Below are positions 47,367 through 59,080 of a stretch of DNA of 64,000 nucleotides, one piece after another. Each line of letters starts with the position of its first letter. Within the stretch, counting starts at the first letter, position 1. Origin of the DNA: Polytrichum commune. Lineage: Eukaryota; Streptophyta; Polytrichopsida; Polytrichales; Polytrichaceae. The stretch lies in assembly GCA_950295325.1 (NCBI GenBank), contig OX485808.1:7876501-7940500 (forward strand). The letters run 5' to 3'. The position numbers and the translations under genes are program-made. Under the pieces are notes generated by a model. It searched no databases. It was not told where the DNA came from and saw nothing but the letters and a program-made list of their open reading frames with translations.

Positions 47367-49090
47367 TTATTTGGGACATAGTGTGAGCCCAATATTGTGC
47401 CCACATGTGTTCTTAATCTTCAAATCATTAAAACCTTAGGCTTTTGAATCATTTTGAATACTCAAAAAGATAAGAAGAGTGAGGCTTCTAGTTTAGGTTT
47501 GAGTTGAGTTTAATGACCAGTGTAGGAGTTACTTGGGTTTGAAGCTAGAAGGATTAATTTGGGGATTAATTAACCATTAGGTGAAGCTTAAGTTAATTGG
47601 GTTGTGACTTAGGTAGCATTTGTTTTAGGATTGTAGCTTAGGCTGTAGTTAATTGTTTGTTTTAGGGTGAGAGCTATGTGGTTTAAGGGGGGGGGGGGGA
47701 CCTTCCCAAGAGATTAGACCTCGATTTCCTTAGATAGCAGATTAGGGGAATAATCAACCGGTGGCTGCGGTGCGCTGGGACATCCACTCTCTATGTAGAA
47801 AAGAAAAAACGGCAGGAGGAGGCAGGGGGCAAGAGAGAGGAGATTCAGGATTGGCATCATGTGTGTGTGCTGCTAGTGCCGAGGAGAGGGAGACATGCAA
47901 AGCTAGCAAAAATTTGATCGGAAGGGGTGGCACCAGTAACCAGAGCGTTGATGTGGCAGTTGCCTCGGCTTTGGGGCAACCGAATTCTTCGAGAGCTGGC
48001 ATTGGCCGGTTTGTGTCTTCTTTAGTCGATTCTTTGGGATGCTCCTGGTGCGGCATTGTTGTATTGTGAAAATTAGGAGCTTGATGCCGGCTACGGGAGG
48101 AAGAGTCTGTTGAAGAGGGTAAGGGTAGTCAGCAAGGCACTGGACCAAAATTAATCGGTTCGTTCAAAATCTGTGAGAGAAGGGCAGAGTATTCAATTGC
48201 GTGGGCAGGGCTATGCAGATTCGTAGGCTCAGAAGGAGGATTCTGGGAAATCTATAAGCGTGGATTCCAGCTCGCAAGGTGAGCATTGGAGCTGGTAGAT
48301 TGACCTTGGACGCCGCAGCTAAGCGTACCTTGAGGGCTCCTTGGCAGCGAGGTTAGGCATTCAACCTGATTGCCGGCTTGGGGGCAACCAAATCCAACAG
48401 ATCCCCTGCTGGTCACTGAAGCAAATGCTGAAATCATAGACCCACAAGGTAGCCAGGTCGAGGAGCGAGGGACAGAGGACTTGTTCAGGGTTGAGGAGGC
48501 TGTCGGGTTGAGCACGATCTTGGGCCTTGAGGCCGCCGACTGGTGTTGTGATTGAGGGGAGTAGGGCTGCAGCAACTGCATTAGGGAGAATCGACCCTCC
48601 CCAGGAACTAAGGGACATAGTGTAGGTGGAATTTTAGGACCTTAATGGGGTTTAGGGGTTAGGCAAGGGTGATATTATGGAGCACATTGGTAGGAAGGGG
48701 CCCAGTGGAGAATGGAGTTGAATTTAGTCCAAACCCCAACTTGTTAGGCTAGGGTTGGTTATGCATTAGCTTAGAATTGATTGTGTTGGGAAAACTTAAG
48801 GGTTTAAGTGTGAAGACCAAAACCTAGTGGAGAATCACAGTGGTAGGATGAACACAAGGCGTGGAGTATTTTCTAAATACTGATTGCCTTGTGCTCTTGG
48901 AATAAAGAATGGTGTGTTTGGATTTTACATTATTGGAGTATGGAAGCTGAATCATTGGCCATGGGGGGGTGGTGAGAACATGTGAGCTAGAGGCTCTCAC
49001 CCGGACTACGACGCATAAGGGTGGGGGTTTATGGCTGACACATAGGAGGTACTTGAATTGAAGTCATCCATACCAAAGATTGCGGAGGGC
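47367..49090. other. Intergenic stretch without a supported gene
   Basis: It holds a G12 run at 47688-47699. Short open frames at 47754-48069 and 48252-48618 have no recognisable product. The segment at about 48990-49030 (CTCACCCGGACTACGACGC) resembles 46270-46305, so both may belong to one repeat family. Confidence 0.4.
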
Positions 49091-49099
49091 ATTTGATGG

Positions 49100-50190
49100 C
49101 ACAGAAGAGAGGAGAGCACCACCTTGCCCTTTAATCGGTCAAGACATAATGTGCCATGCTTAAGGAAGGGAAAGGTGGCTAAATGCCTCAAAGGACAACA
49201 AACCAAGAGGAGAGAACAATCCAATACACCAGACAGGAGTGAAGAGGTTGTCTGCCCTATATGCTCTCCCGTATTGGTAGGTCAGTGTGAAGTACTCTAT
49301 GCACAACTCCTGCAGTGCATGAAAAAAACTACTATTTGTAGACACTGCATGGGTCCTTGATGACTACATGTTTTTATGATGACTATCAGTAGTCATCGTG
49401 TCCAAAATTCTATTGAAACAAACATATAGAATGTGCTGAAGGAGTAGTGATGTCCAATCTAACAATGTGTGGGGAATGGTGCCAATATCTCTTGATTCGG
49501 CATGTCCTAGACCCAATGCATTGCGAAAAAAACTTGTGCGAGGACATCTTCAAGATAATATGGGGTTTGAAAGATACACTGAAAGTACGACTGGATATAA
49601 AAGAAGTGAACATAAGGCCGCAACTTCATCCAGTGGTTGATGGTGGAAATGGACTGACATTGTTACCGGCTGCTCCATACGTGATGTCCAAGGTAGAGAA
49701 GACAGTCTTCATAAAGACTATTCGTGAGCTAAAGACTCCGAGTAATTATGTTGGGCAATTGTCAAAGAAAATCACAGCAGATGGAGAGTTGCAGGGGCTC
49801 AAGTCCCACGACTACCACATTTTGATGCAACAGATTATGCCCTTATGTTTGCAAACATTACTACCAAAGGAAGTCCGAGTGGCGATCATACGCATATGTA
49901 GGGTCTTCACACGTCTTTGTGCAAAGTCCGTGGACCCATCAACAATGGCAGAGTTGTTGGAGGAAACAACAACCATGTGCATGTTAGAGAAAGTCTTTCC
50001 ACCGTCATTTTTCGATGTGATGTCGCATATGCCAATTCACTTAGTGCAATAGCTGGTGGTTTGTGGGCCAGTACACACACGATGGATATACCCAGTGGAA
50101 CGGTACCTGAAAACATTGAAAGGTTACGTACGGCAGCGCGCGCAACCAGAGGGCTCCATGGCAAGAGGCTACATCATGGACATGGTTGTC
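49100..50190 (+). pseudogene. Decayed TNP2/DUF4218 fragment of another CACTA element
   Basis: One frame near 49170-49280 ends in TGVKRLSAL and P-Y-W at a GT donor, matching the exon end at 28412 of CACTA-2. From 49447 a long frame carries H-V-L-D-P-M-H-C-E-K-N-L-C and runs through DYHILMQQ into the DUF4218-like region. A TAG near 50051 interrupts CGPVHTRW. At DYHILMQQ there is no intron, whereas CACTA-2 has one there. Similarity stops near 50187. Confidence 0.75.
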
Positions 50191-50197
50191 TATCCCG

Positions 50198-50243
50198 CCG
50201 TTATAACGGTGTCGTGTCGTGACGGACCCCTCCGTCACGACAC
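50198..50243. repeat. Palindrome and strong hairpin at the truncation point
   Basis: CCGTTATAACGG (50198-50209) is a perfect palindrome. 50214-50226 and 50231-50243 form 13 bp complementary arms (GTGTCGTGACGGA) with a CCCC loop. They directly follow the end of TNP2 similarity and may mark another inserted element. Confidence 0.8.
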
Positions 50244-50429
50244 AATAGGGTCCACGTAGGGTCAACCTAGGGGGAAGCTAGTAGGGTGGGTAAAATACTT
50301 ACCTTCTTGCCAAGGTGGCGTCCTATGTGGCAAAAAAGGCCGACGTGGACGTGGATATGCCTAGCGCCAGGTAAACCATTTTGCCATTATGTTTATCATT
50401 CTGTTAAAATCAAAGTAGTAAAATATGAC

Positions 50430-50523
50430 TAAGGAGGGTGTGGGGCGGACGGGGGACGAGGGTGGGGCGGACGGGGCGGACGGGGCGGGAACGGGGGGGG
50501 GAACGGGGGCGGACAGGTCGGGA

Positions 50524-50581
<58 letters not shown>

Positions 50582-50670
50582 GGTGCGGACGGGGTAGGGA
50601 ACGGTTTTTTTTTTTTTTTGTTGGACAGGGGTTGGGAACGGGGGCGGACGGGGGGGAACGGAGCAGACGG
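50430..50670. repeat. GGGGCGGAC-type low-complexity block with (TTC)n and poly-T
   Basis: G-rich CGGACGGGG repeats flank a TTC run (about 50524-50551), a poly-T tract of about 30 and a second T tract. Frames across it are low-complexity artefacts. Confidence 0.85.
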
Positions 50671-50899
50671 ACGGGCGCTAGTAATTTTTTCCCCACTTTA
50701 CCTCTACTTTGCTGACGGGGAGTGCTATCTTATGAGTGGTGAGCAATGAGCGGTAACTTATGAGTAGTGAGGAAGATGAAAATTTTGGTAATAGGGCCAC
50801 CAATATCCTATAACCGTGGAATTGTGGCCTTAAAAATGATGATTTTAGGGTTTAGTAATAAGAGGGTTGAGAAGGATAAACAACATGAAGTCCAAAAAT

Positions 50900-53800
50900 T
50901 TATTCATCAGTAGTAGCACTAGACATGAAACTATCTTTTGCCTCGTCATCTATATATATTCGAGCACCTTTGCATTGCGAATTGATTTTGGAACTATAGC
51001 AAGATTCTTCATTTGGATCCGAATCTTCGAGATTCAACATTGCAATTGCAACATTCTCGGCATATGATGGAAGACGCGGGCTACGGCTTGGACTTCGTAG
51101 GAATTGTCTATGTGCCCAAAACGGGAGACATGTCCTCTTTCCAATCGTATTCCTGAAATCAAATCGATGAAACATGTAAATAATGTGAAGAAATAAAAAT
51201 GAACCAATGAATTGAATGAAACGAATGAATTGAATAAAAATTTATTGTATTAAAACTTACTCACACTCAAATTCAAGCATCTCCTCATCTGACAGGTTAT
51301 CATCTTCTTTTGTGAGATCTTGTATATTCTCCTTAGATGACCCCTCTTTCAAAACGTTTTCCAAAAGCGGTTTCAATATGTGCTCAAATATGTCATTATC
51401 ACCCTCAAATGCAAGAAGATGTCTGCCACATGCGCGTGTTGCTAGGATAGAAGCTCCAGTGGAACATGTCAAATCAACAACGCGTCCATTCGATGGTGTA
51501 AACAATTCAATAAGATCTTTAAAAAAAACGCGGTGATTTTTGATATGGCCCCCTCCAAGGTCTTCCCGATTTTTGAAGAAGCATATTTTTTTCATCCACA
51601 AAATTGAAAAGCAAGTTTTTGCTTTTCAATCCAATGCCCAAAAAAAGTGGAGTTTGGTTGTCTCGTGAATTTTGTGGTAGTAAAATCCCTTACCAAGACA
51701 TGAGCCATAAATGCCGGAGTCTACAAAAAAATGTAAATTGTGTTAAAACTATATACAATGCAAATAACACCAAAATAATTAAATAGAAATAATTGTGATG
51801 TATTATATTTACGGTGTAGGTTGGAGACTCCGGATCCTTGAACACCATGTACGAATTGAGGCAAATAAAAGTCCTAAGAACTTTCATGTTGCCGTTGTGT
51901 AAGGTTGAATTCAAAACCTTCTTGGTTTGCATATCGATAGCAGAAAATACTATGAGGACGCCATCATCAGACAAGATGGACTTGCACAAGGACATTGTTG
52001 CAACCATCCAGTTCTTGTCATATTTATTCCAAAGAGGAATTTCAGCAGGTCTATTGGAGAGGTTGAAGTCAAGACCGTCGGGAAATTGGAGAAAAACCAA
52101 GTCAACGGCAAAGGGAGTCGAACTTCCCATGACATGAAATTCGCGATTGTCATTGAACTGAAATACCACAACATATCACAATATAAGGCACAAAATAAAA
52201 CCCAAATGAAAGTAAGAACATTAGAGAAAATACCAAAACAATAATACTTACGTTTTCAATAAATTCCCGCAATTGGATCCACTCAGGAGGGCCTACATCC
52301 ACCCCTTCAGACTTGTTCTTGACAGCAGTAGATCGAGCAAACGAGAGCGTGAGAAAGTTCTTCAGTATGAATACCTCTTTTTTCTCAAAATATCCGTTGG
52401 CGCACGATGAATAGCGTCATAGGTGCTGGAGTAATGAAATTCCAATACATCGCACCCAAACTTTGAATTTTCGCCTCCAAGTGGATTCTTATTCAAATCA
52501 TTGGAAATAACAAGCAATTCTTCATGTTGTGAAATTTCCGATTGACCTTGTATTTTGGTTTCATGAACATATTTCCTCTTACAACGTTTTGTCTCTTTTG
52601 GTTTTGGCTCTCCAAGTTTAAGCTGCACAATTTGTGCTTGCAAAATTGCAGTATCACGAGGATCCACATTTTTAGCATCATTTATCTGACGGATTGCCTT
52701 CTCACTTAACGGACATGCTGTCGCGCACCTCTCCATGAGGAGTGGCCGAAACACCATGGGCACAAGGGGGACCCCGGAGTGACACCCGGGACTTGTGGCG
52801 CCGTTGGTGAGAGGGCCCAAGTGATCCTAGTGTGGATGAGGTCCCCGGGCGTTGGGAACGCCTCCCACCCACGAAGACTAGGAGGCACAAGGGTAAGGCC
52901 ATGAGCTATGCGTAGCTCATGGCGTAGTGATTCTAGAATGCTCAAGAACACCTCAATCGGAGGTGTGAGCTAGGAGTTATGGCCATTTGAGTGGGGTGCT
53001 GTCCCGGGACAGCGCCCTGCTACAGCAGTGCCTGGGAGTGATTCCCGGGACTGCCAAGGTTCAAACAGGCATAACTTCCTCACCACTTGCCCGAATGGGG
53101 CAAGTGAGGAGTCCATCGGCATCTACGTGAAGCGTAGATGAAGATGGAGTGGTTGGTTGCTGGAATCAGACATCATACAAGGAAGTTATGATGGTCTGAA
53201 GCTGCTGGGGGCTTCTAGGCCCAGCGGCTAAGGGAAAATGTCCACTTGGCCCCAACTCTTGGTAGAGAGACAAGAGGTTGGTTGACGGTGGGGTAGGGGC
53301 CCCGCGTAGAGTCCTAGAGGCTTATATGGGTGAGGTGGTGTGGCCTCACCCACCCGAGGCCGAACGGCACGGCCTCCATGGGCTTTGGCCCATTGTGAGG
53401 CCATAGTTGCCTAGTATGCTTCGGGTTGTTGTAGTGTTGCTCCGGCAACGCGATGATCAACATAAGATTGGACTTCCATGGATGGAAGTCCACATCTAAG
53501 GAGTGGTTACCGATTAAAGGGGTGAGTCCCGAAATCAAAGTAGGAGGGTTGGTTCCCCTCCTATGAACTAATGGTCCGGGGTTAGAGGAGCTAACCATTA
53601 GCATGGCGGTATGCGAAGGGTTAGCCACTCGTAACCTTTGCTAGAATTGAAAATTGGCAAGATGGTCAAGGGGGGGCTAGCAAGGGTTGCGACACATGCA
53701 TCCTTAGGACAATCAAGATACCAACCACAATCCTCATAGTGTGGGAGCGACCAATCCAAACAAATCTCAGTAGTGAACATGCATGAATCTCCTGTACCAG

Positions 53801-55720
53801 TGTCACGCCAATTTGGGAAAAAACGAGGTTCCCCTATAATGCATTTATGTAGAATCAAAACATATCGAAAATACCTACACACAAAAATATTGTAAGTCAA
53901 ATATTCCATGACAATTTGACAAATGAAATCAAAAAAATCAAAAAAATAATAAGATTAGGTTGTACCTGTATAATACACGTTTCATAGCAAGATCAATATT
54001 AGGTTGCTCATCCCAACCGTTGTGTTTTTTAACTTTTCCGCTTTGGAATTCACGATAGAATATTGAATTGAAAGCAGCAAACTTCCAAGTTTGGATATAC
54101 TCGGAGAGAGTAGGCACATCTGCAGGCAACTGAAGAGGAGATGAAAGAATACTTTAAAGCTCTTCGATAGCCTTTTTTTCCAACTGTGCCCAATATGTAG
54201 ACTTTGATAACCAATCATCAAGTGCAGAATCAGAGAGTAGCGATTTCGGGAAATGCAATGCATCTTTGTCAAATCTATTGCCATTCCAGAGCTTGAGCCA
54301 TCCAACTTTGACTTCTGCATCCACATTACTGACAGCAACACGATGAAGTTTCTCTTGTAGCATTTCAGGCACCGAAAATGAACCCCAATGGCGCTTAACT
54401 TCTTCAAGGAAAGCAGAGGTAAGGTTGATGTCGGCAATCGCTAGTTGTTTCGTAAAACTAGAAGATAACATTGCACGTTTTTTGTTGACAGCTGCGGACA
54501 TTGCTTTTGAAACTCCGTCTGATGTCCGTTCAAGAGGATGAGTTTCATTATACTAGTTGAGAGCAATATCGCTAGCCTCAGCAAGTTCTTGCTGAAAAAT
54601 CAAACAAAAGTCAATATTTATAAGTACATATAGATGTAATGTAAAATGAAGATGAATAAACATAAGGCATATTATTATTAGCAATGGTAGAAGAACTTAC
54701 ACTGTACATGTAATCCAAAAAAATTGGTCGTGTCAAAGAATACCAAATTTCGACGGACTTCTCCTCACATCGTTTATAACTCTTTCGATCCAGTTGCTTT
54801 CTGAAGGAAGTCAAAGGCATGGTGCCAATACTTTGCATCCGATATAAAGTATGCACCAAATTGGTGGATACGTGAGAATTTTCGGTTGACCTAAAAAAAC
54901 ATTAAATTTATTAGATTCATGATGATATAATTTGGAAAACAAAATATAAACTAGAAATAAGTGTAAAAAAAAAAAAAAAAAACATTAATTGTTGATGTCA
55001 TGCATAGCAGTCAACAAACTTGAAATGTCGTCAGGCTCGGGCGCTAAAATGATAGAATCCACAAAGACATGACGTTCATAATCTTCGGTATATACGCGGT
55101 CAATATAATTTCTCCAAGCAAAAAATCTATAATTTCCATCTCATATAAAAAACATCTTATTCTTGTATGACGTCAATGACAAATCTGTATCCAATTGAGA
55201 TTCAAACAGGGCATTAGCTTGAGCCCAATTTGGGCTCCAAGATGCGCGAACCTCATCATCCACGAATTGACAGTTTCCCTTAGAATCGGTGGCCGATATA
55301 TAAAACACACGGTCATCATCACGATAACCATTGAAAAAATCAGCCTCCAATTTAGTAATGTCACCCTTCAAAGCATGACGCACAATCGGCATAGGAACCA
55401 TGCGACATAAGAGTACATTCAAGCGAGCATTAGGTCCAGCACGGATTGAGGAAATTGTGGAAGTGGAATTGACCTTTCGTTTGTTCGTAAGCTCCCACAC
55501 TTTCTCTTTATAAGTTTTATTGTCACCATCATTATCTTCATCCGAGTCAAAATCATCGAGAGATTCATTTATTTTTATATTTTTCTTATTATGAAGATTT
55601 GACGATATGTCATGATGATGATGAACTTGTTGAGATGGACGATCTTGAGTTGAATGCATTGTGGAATCATCATCAGTAGAAATAGGAGTCGTTCTCTCCC
55701 CGGGGAGAGCACTCGCGAAA
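50900..55720 (-). pseudogene. Permuted (beta-class) methyltransferase-like gene, broken, split by a solo LTR
   Basis: A minus-strand gene with several GT-AG introns. The last exons are clearest: about 52158-51812 (upstream junction phase 0 after IEN), about 51601-51262 and about 51154-50900 (GA + G splice). The order is a VDLVFLQFPDG segment first, then GRVVDLTCSTGASILATRACGR. The second matches the SAM-binding motif I of N4/N6 DNA methyltransferases placed after motif IV, the beta-class arrangement. Motif IV should read (D/N/S)PP(Y/W); here it is LQFPDG, so catalysis is doubtful. The upstream part has a disordered acidic N-terminus and no recognised domain. Lesions are stops near 55142, 54553 and 54155, frameshifts near 54776, 52386 and 51605, and the LTR at 52719-53694. 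Frame continues exactly across the LTR site. Confidence 0.65.
52719..53694 (+). mobile_element. Solo LTR, 976 bp, TSD CATGC
   Basis: It begins TGTCGCGCACC and ends GGTTGCGACA, with CATGC at 52714-52718 and 53695-53699. No coding sequence lies inside. A TTATAT word is near 53316. It disrupts the methyltransferase-like gene, and removing it plus one TSD restores the frame. The family is unknown. Confidence 0.88.
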
Positions 55721-58700
55721 ATTTATTAAACCATGTGCAAAAGTATGTAGGGTACTTTTTATTCATATGTGATAAAATTTATACAATTCTTCGATATAAT
55801 GAAGCCCTCTTCAATTACAAAGTTGTGTGTATAAATAAATAAGGGTACCATATAATGCATCAATTTATCTAAATCTTTCAATCTAAAATAGGGTTGGGAA
55901 TAGTAGGTAGAGAAAAAAATGTTGAGGCAGAGGTATACAAAGCATTTTATGGTGGTCAATGGATGAAAAACTATCCATTTTCAATCCAAATTCCCGAATG
56001 AAAAATTTGGATGACGAGGGTTTTGGTGTTCTTTGCTTTGTGCGTTGCCTAGGGTTGCTTGCACCACCAATGCAAGGCTGCTTGTGAGGCAGGATTTGGT
56101 GTTGAAGTTCTTGACGTGCATTTTGTGGTTGTGTGCGGTTTTCTGAATTCTAGTGGTATGCTTGTGGTTTTCGGAGTTCTAGTAGTTTCTTTGTGGGCAA
56201 CCGACGCCGAAGTTTCTCACGATACTGTACCAGACGAGAGACACTCTGCACAAGCACAGTCTTGGCTGAGATCTCCGGTAGGCAATCAACGTGAGCCTTC
56301 ACAGCGTCCAAAGGTATCAATTTCCATCCATCTGCAGTTCGATTTTGGACCTCTTCAAGCACCCAGATGTATACTTGCACAAGTTACAGAATCGAAACAG
56401 AAAGTTAGGTTTTGACGACTTATGAGCTTGTCATCATCATGAGCTCAGTGTGCTAAGTTGCTTCCACGGGTAGGTTCTTAGTTGATGTTGGTAATCTGAG
56501 GCGCATGTTTTTGTGTAGGTAAATTTCTACGGGCCGTTGTGCCCGTAGGAATCAGCACAGAGCCTCCAGGAAGGAAGAAGAAATCGACGAAGAAACGGCG
56601 GAGATGGGCCCCATTGTGCCATCTTTCCCTTCGCACACTCTTTCTTTATTCCCCTGTCACTCGTAAGGATCACCTTGGCCTTCCTACCTGCACGCAATTC
56701 CAATCTCTCGCTCTCGCCCCAGCCCCAACCTCCGATTCAGGTACCCACGCCCTGTGCATTCGGCCAAGCAATGGCTTCAATTCACTCCTGGATTGAGTGT
56801 GTTGGTGCGATCCAGGAAGTGTTTGAACGCCGCGTTCTGAATGGTTTTGATGCCTCGTTTGCTTAGATTGTGCAATAGGCTTCAATTGTCAAGCTGTACT
56901 TTGCCTTGTTTTGTTTCGATGTTAATCAGCAGCAGATTGCAAGTGCGAGTATCCTGTTGCAGATTGTGATGCTAGGTGTGGCATTTGTCTTAGGGTTTAT
57001 GTTGCGGCGACATAAGATTGTGGTCGGACAAGCTCAAGCACAAGATTTCTGTCAAGGCTTGCCGGTCAATTTCGACACCGAAGTCCTGCTTGTTCTCGTG
57101 TGTGAGTTGGATAACCCCAATGGCATCCCCCGTTTCTAAACTGGACCGAATGTATTTGTTGGTCAACCGAGTCTTTAAGCTTTGGTACAAGAGGTGACAA
57201 AAATGGTGGTGACTTTCAAGGGAGCCAAGGAAGAATTGGCTTCTGTTTGTGGTGATGTGAGTGTTTTGTTAGAGTTGAGATCCGGGAGCAAACCATGGGT
57301 AACTAAGCATTCTTCAATGTGATCCTCCATCAATGCATGGAGGAGGTCGAAATCAGGTTGGCCATGGAAATACCTCACCTGGATGCCTCATTTAGAGTAG
57401 CGCTTATATCTCATCGAGTTTAGGTCCCTCATAATGTCTAAAGAATAGCATCTTGGTTAGGGCTATGCATCAAATTTTGACAACTGCTTCTGAAGAGAGG
57501 CTTACGAGTTGGTGTATATGGCACGATTGTGTTATCTGGTGCACAAGTGCCTGTGCATTCATGTGAGGAACATGGAATGCTGCTGTCCCCTTTTTTGTGC
57601 TGAATTTTGTGTGAACATGGAATGCTGCTGTCCCCTTTTTTGTGTGAATTTTGGCGACACCGCATCACACTCAGCCTTAGCGAAGCTTGGCCTAGATTCC
57701 TGGGCTCATCTGTGGTCGCATTGACTTTTTAATATGTTTTACTAAGGAACATGCTTGAAACAATTGATGCAGAATGGGACTTAGTGGTTTGTAGGGAAAG
57801 ATGTGTTGCTAATGAGCATCATCAGTGGAATGCCCTGGATTTTGTTGTCTTTGAAGTGCACGAGGTTGAAAGGCACGGAGATAAATCCTTGAAAGTTTGT
57901 CTAAGTGGCACAAATCGATGACTAGAATTGGAGTCAAGCGTATTTGTTTACCTACTATGCATGTGCTCTGTCATTCATTTGTGCTTAACAGAGCACATTG
58001 CAATCAAATAACACTTGTGCAAATGGATGACAGAGCACATTCTAATCAATTAAGCACGTTTGTCCATGTTCTCCTATGCATGTGCTCTGCCATCCATTTG
58101 TCAATCAATTTCAGTACTGTGGAAAAACAGAAGTGAATAAGAACCTTCTCAATATTTCGGGAATGGATTATTCAGAAAAAAAATTTCCAGTGTCTTGATC
58201 ATATTGAGAACTATTTCATAGCGTCGTACATGTCTTGAACTGGTACATTTCAAAGTAGCAGTTAGTCTATTTTAGCCACCTGCTAATATGGAAAGATTTG
58301 AGCAAGTAAGGAAGTTGTGTTCGCCTTAAAGTCACTCATAGACTAGTTACTCAAACCTAGGGCTCATAGACTAGTCTTTCTGGAATCTTTAAGTAGTTCC
58401 CATCTTATTGAATGGCATCCAACTTTCACAACCCAATCTAAATGAATGGCATCTAGAAGCTGAAAATGGTGACACATGATAAATGCACACGGTTGTGCAA
58501 AGTGGAAGACTCCTATATTTGTTTTGGTCAAGCTTGTTCCTTGCCTTTCCTCCCCGCACATTTCTTTTTCCTGGTCTTTGCTCCAGCTCTCTTCATAGCT
58601 CATGGTTAGGTGAATCATGCCTCTTGATAAAACTCCATGCTGAAAAGCATTAATTGAATCACAGATTTATGAGAGATTAAGTCATGACACTCTCAGACTT

Positions 58701-59080
58701 AATTTAAGGGCTCGGGACAAATTAGGTTTTGTGAAGGAATTACTTACCACATTGTCATGTGATCCTGTGAATTGTCTTGATGTGCTTAACGGTCTAGGGC
58801 GCATTAATCTAACATTACGTTTTTGAGGCTTTGTTTATTTGCTTGCTTGTGTGTATGTTTGTGGCACGGTTGAGCTTTCTTTAATTATGGGCCCCTGTAT
58901 AGCAGTGTATTTAATTTTCTTTCATCTCTATATAGTAGTCCATCTGCTGGTTCTTTTTTGTGCTGCAGAATGTTTGGACGAGTGTATATGATGATGATGA
59001 TGGGCCTAGGGTATACTTTTTTGAGAGTATGCTTGAATTTGAGTAAAAATTCGAGCATGTTATGTTGTTGATTTTGGCAG
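55721..59080. other. Intergenic or intronic stretch upstream of the transposase-like gene
   Basis: No confident gene. Short minus-strand frames at 56150-56380 and 56990-57378 look weakly protein-like but lack a recognised family. 57569-57600 is repeated at 57614-57645 (45 bp period). 57950-58100 has two diverged copies of an ATGCATGTGCTCTG block. Upstream exons of the 59 kb gene may lie here. Confidence 0.35.

Noticed and set aside
50361-50749. Gly/Arg-rich and Glu/Lys-rich frames
   Set aside because: They arise from G-rich, TTC and poly-T low-complexity DNA.
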